Part shown: piece after piece, positions 62,724-64,000 of the stretch | Layout of the letters: each line of letters opens with the position of its first letter | How positions within the stretch are numbered: the stretch's first letter is position 1 | Assembly (NCBI RefSeq): GCF_029210485.1 | Contig: NZ_JARGET010000005.1 | Location: forward strand, 310,001 to 374,000 | Source: Hoeflea sp. YIM 152468 | Lineage (GTDB): Bacteria; Pseudomonadota; Alphaproteobacteria; Rhizobiales; Rhizobiaceae | Length of the DNA: 64,000 nucleotides | Reading direction: 5' to 3' | The notes under the pieces: model-generated | Databases searched by the model: none | Told to the model about the DNA's origin: nothing | What the model saw: the letters and a program-made list of their open reading frames with translations, nothing else | Translations under genes and position numbers: made by a program

Positions 62724-64000
62724 GGCTGCACCTCCGCGGGAAACACCGACAGCACATAGGCCGACGGATCAATCAGACCGCGGGCGGCTTCCTGCGACAG
62801 CGCCATCAGCGGTTCCGGCCAGACGCCAGCGGCAATCGTGAGCGCCACCAGTCCGGCAAGGGCGGCGGTGGCGCCCAGCGGCAGCGGGCTCGCACCGGCA
62901 TCGCCGGACCGGTCGGGCGGGGCGGGACGCCAATAGGCCAGGATCCAGATCCGGCCGACACTGATGGTGGTGAGCAGACCGGTCACGAGGATTGCGCCGG
63001 CCAGCCACCAGGCGCCGATATCAAGCGAGGCCTTGACCAGCATGATCTTGGGCCACAGGCCTGACATCGGCGGCAGACCGGCAACCGAAAAGAACAATAC
63101 CAGCGTCAGGCCTGCAAGCAGGCCATGCCTGGTGTAAAGCCCGCCGGACGACGTCAACTCGAAACTGCCGCCAAGCCGCGCGGCAATACCGACGGCAAAA
63201 TAGAGTGCCGTCATCACCACCATCGAATGGGCGGCGTAGAGGATGGCGCCGGAAAGACCCGCCGGACTGCCAAGCGCCAGTCCAGCCATCATCACGCCGA
63301 TGCCGGAGATCACCAGAAACCCGAGCGCGCGGCGAATGTCGTTCTGCGCCAGCGCACCGATCACCCCAAGCACCATGGTCAAGACCGCAGCGATGGCGAT
63401 CAGAAACGACAATTCCTCGCGCTCGAACGGAAACAGCATGCCCAGTATCCGCAGCAGCGCATAGATGCCGACCTTGGTCAGCAGGCCGGCAAACAGCGCC
63501 GAGACCACAAGACGCGGCGTGTGATAGGAGGCGGGCAGCCAGAAATTGACCGGGAACGCGGCCGCCTTCATCGAAAAGGCCAGCAGGTAGAGCGTCACCA
63601 GGGTCATCAGCGGCGCAGTGCCGCGCAATTCGGACGCCTTCACCGCGATATCGGCCATGTTGAGCGTGCCGAACAGGCCGTAGAGATAGCCCGTCGTCGC
63701 CAGGAACAACGTGGTGGCGATCAGGTTGAGAAAGGCATACTTGACCGCGCCGTCGAGTTGCTTGCGGCCGGACCCCAGAACCAGCAGCCCGAAGGAGGCG
63801 ATCAGCAGCACTTCGAACCAGACATACAGGTTGAAGATGTCGCCGGTCAGGAAGGCGCCGAGAATGCCGGCCATGATCAGCAGCAGAAAGGGATAGAAGC
63901 CGTAGCGGCGACCGCTGTCATCGACATCGCTGCGGCCATAGATCCCCGCCGCAAGGGCGACCAGCGACGAGGTGGCGGCGAAGAACGCGCCAAGAAGGTC
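62720..64000 (-). CDS. mrpD: Mrp/Pha antiporter subunit D (5'-truncated by window edge)
   Basis: Large antiporter subunit of the NuoL/M/N-like family that carries the ion-translocating helices. About 426 residues are visible; the N-terminal part lies outside the window. Readable landmarks are GDIFNLYVWFEVLLIASFGLLVLGSG, with the conserved glutamate in helix 5, the lysine in LNLIATTLFLATTGYLYG and the region FPVNFWLPASYHTPR. It continues as the first visible gene of the mrpDEFG unit. Confidence 0.93.
   Translation of the reverse strand, partial: DLLGAFFAATSSLVALAAGIYGRSDVDDSGRRYGFYPFLLLIMAGILGAFLTGDIFNLYVWFEVLLIASFGLLVLGSGRKQLDGAVKYAFLNLIATTLFLATTGYLYGLFGTLNMADIAVKASELRGTAPLMTLVTLYLLAFSMKAAAFPVNFWLPASYHTPRLVVSALFAGLLTKVGIYALLRILGMLFPFEREELSFLIAIAAVLTMVLGVIGALAQNDIRRALGFLVISGIGVMMAGLALGSPAGLSGAILYAAHSMVVMTALYFAVGIAARLGGSFELTSSGGLYTRHGLLAGLTLVLFFSVAGLPPMSGLWPKIMLVKASLDIGAWWLAGAILVTGLLTTISVGRIWILAYWRPAPPDRSGDAGASPLPLGATAALAGLVALTIAAGVWPEPLMALSQEAARGLIDPSAYVLSVFPAEVQP

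Overview
The window looks like a chromosomal segment of an alphaproteobacterium in the order Rhizobiales (Hyphomicrobiales), Rhizobiaceae/Hoeflea-like. The evidence is a GC-rich sequence, a MucR regulator, PleC- and DivJ-type cell-cycle kinases, FeuP/FeuQ next to the cytochrome c maturation (cycHJKL/ccm) operon, a Mrp/Pha-type antiporter and an ancestral alphaproteobacterial gene transfer agent (GTA). Species-level placement is not possible from sequence reading alone. No rRNA, tRNA, CRISPR array or intact insertion sequence was recognised.

Layout. 1-12.7 kb: end of rplI with its terminator; an ArsR regulator overlapping a circularly permuted ATP-grasp-like gene; family-4-like uracil-DNA glycosylase; an MFS transporter; a universal stress protein with an FNR/FixK-type box; a secreted hypothetical protein; an EamA transporter; an orphan molybdenum hydroxylase large subunit; aminopeptidase N. 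13-24 kb: a PleC-like kinase preceded by a cluster of GANTC sites, glnE, a two-component pair, DegP and an alpha/beta-hydrolase-OsmC fusion. 24-32 kb: ccmIEFH, a lipoprotein, feuQ-feuP and a probable feuN, all on the minus strand.

32-47.3 kb: a minus-strand GTA cluster in the Rhodobacter capsulatus order (g1 to g15), followed by a holin-like gene. Almost all parts of a small tailed particle are present: terminase, portal, protease, capsid, connectors, tail tube, tape measure, hub, peptidase and tip protein. Two details stand out. The prohead protease and the capsid gene lie in one reading frame separated by a single TAG codon. The leader upstream of g1 carries a promoter-like sequence, a 10-bp direct repeat and a terminator-like hairpin. 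Palindromic repeats sit in the wider gaps of the cluster, and a decayed ParE toxin fragment lies just upstream.

47.9-64 kb: DUF1328 and YcgN proteins, a class A penicillin-binding protein, a DUF1214/DUF1254 pair, a DUF2336 protein, a DivJ-like kinase with peptidoglycan-binding and DUF1491 genes, DUF5330, SufE, a DUF6456 protein, a protein with only the DnaA DNA-binding domain, MucR behind an AT-rich region, and the D (partial), E, F and G subunits of a Mrp/Pha cation/proton antiporter running off the right edge.
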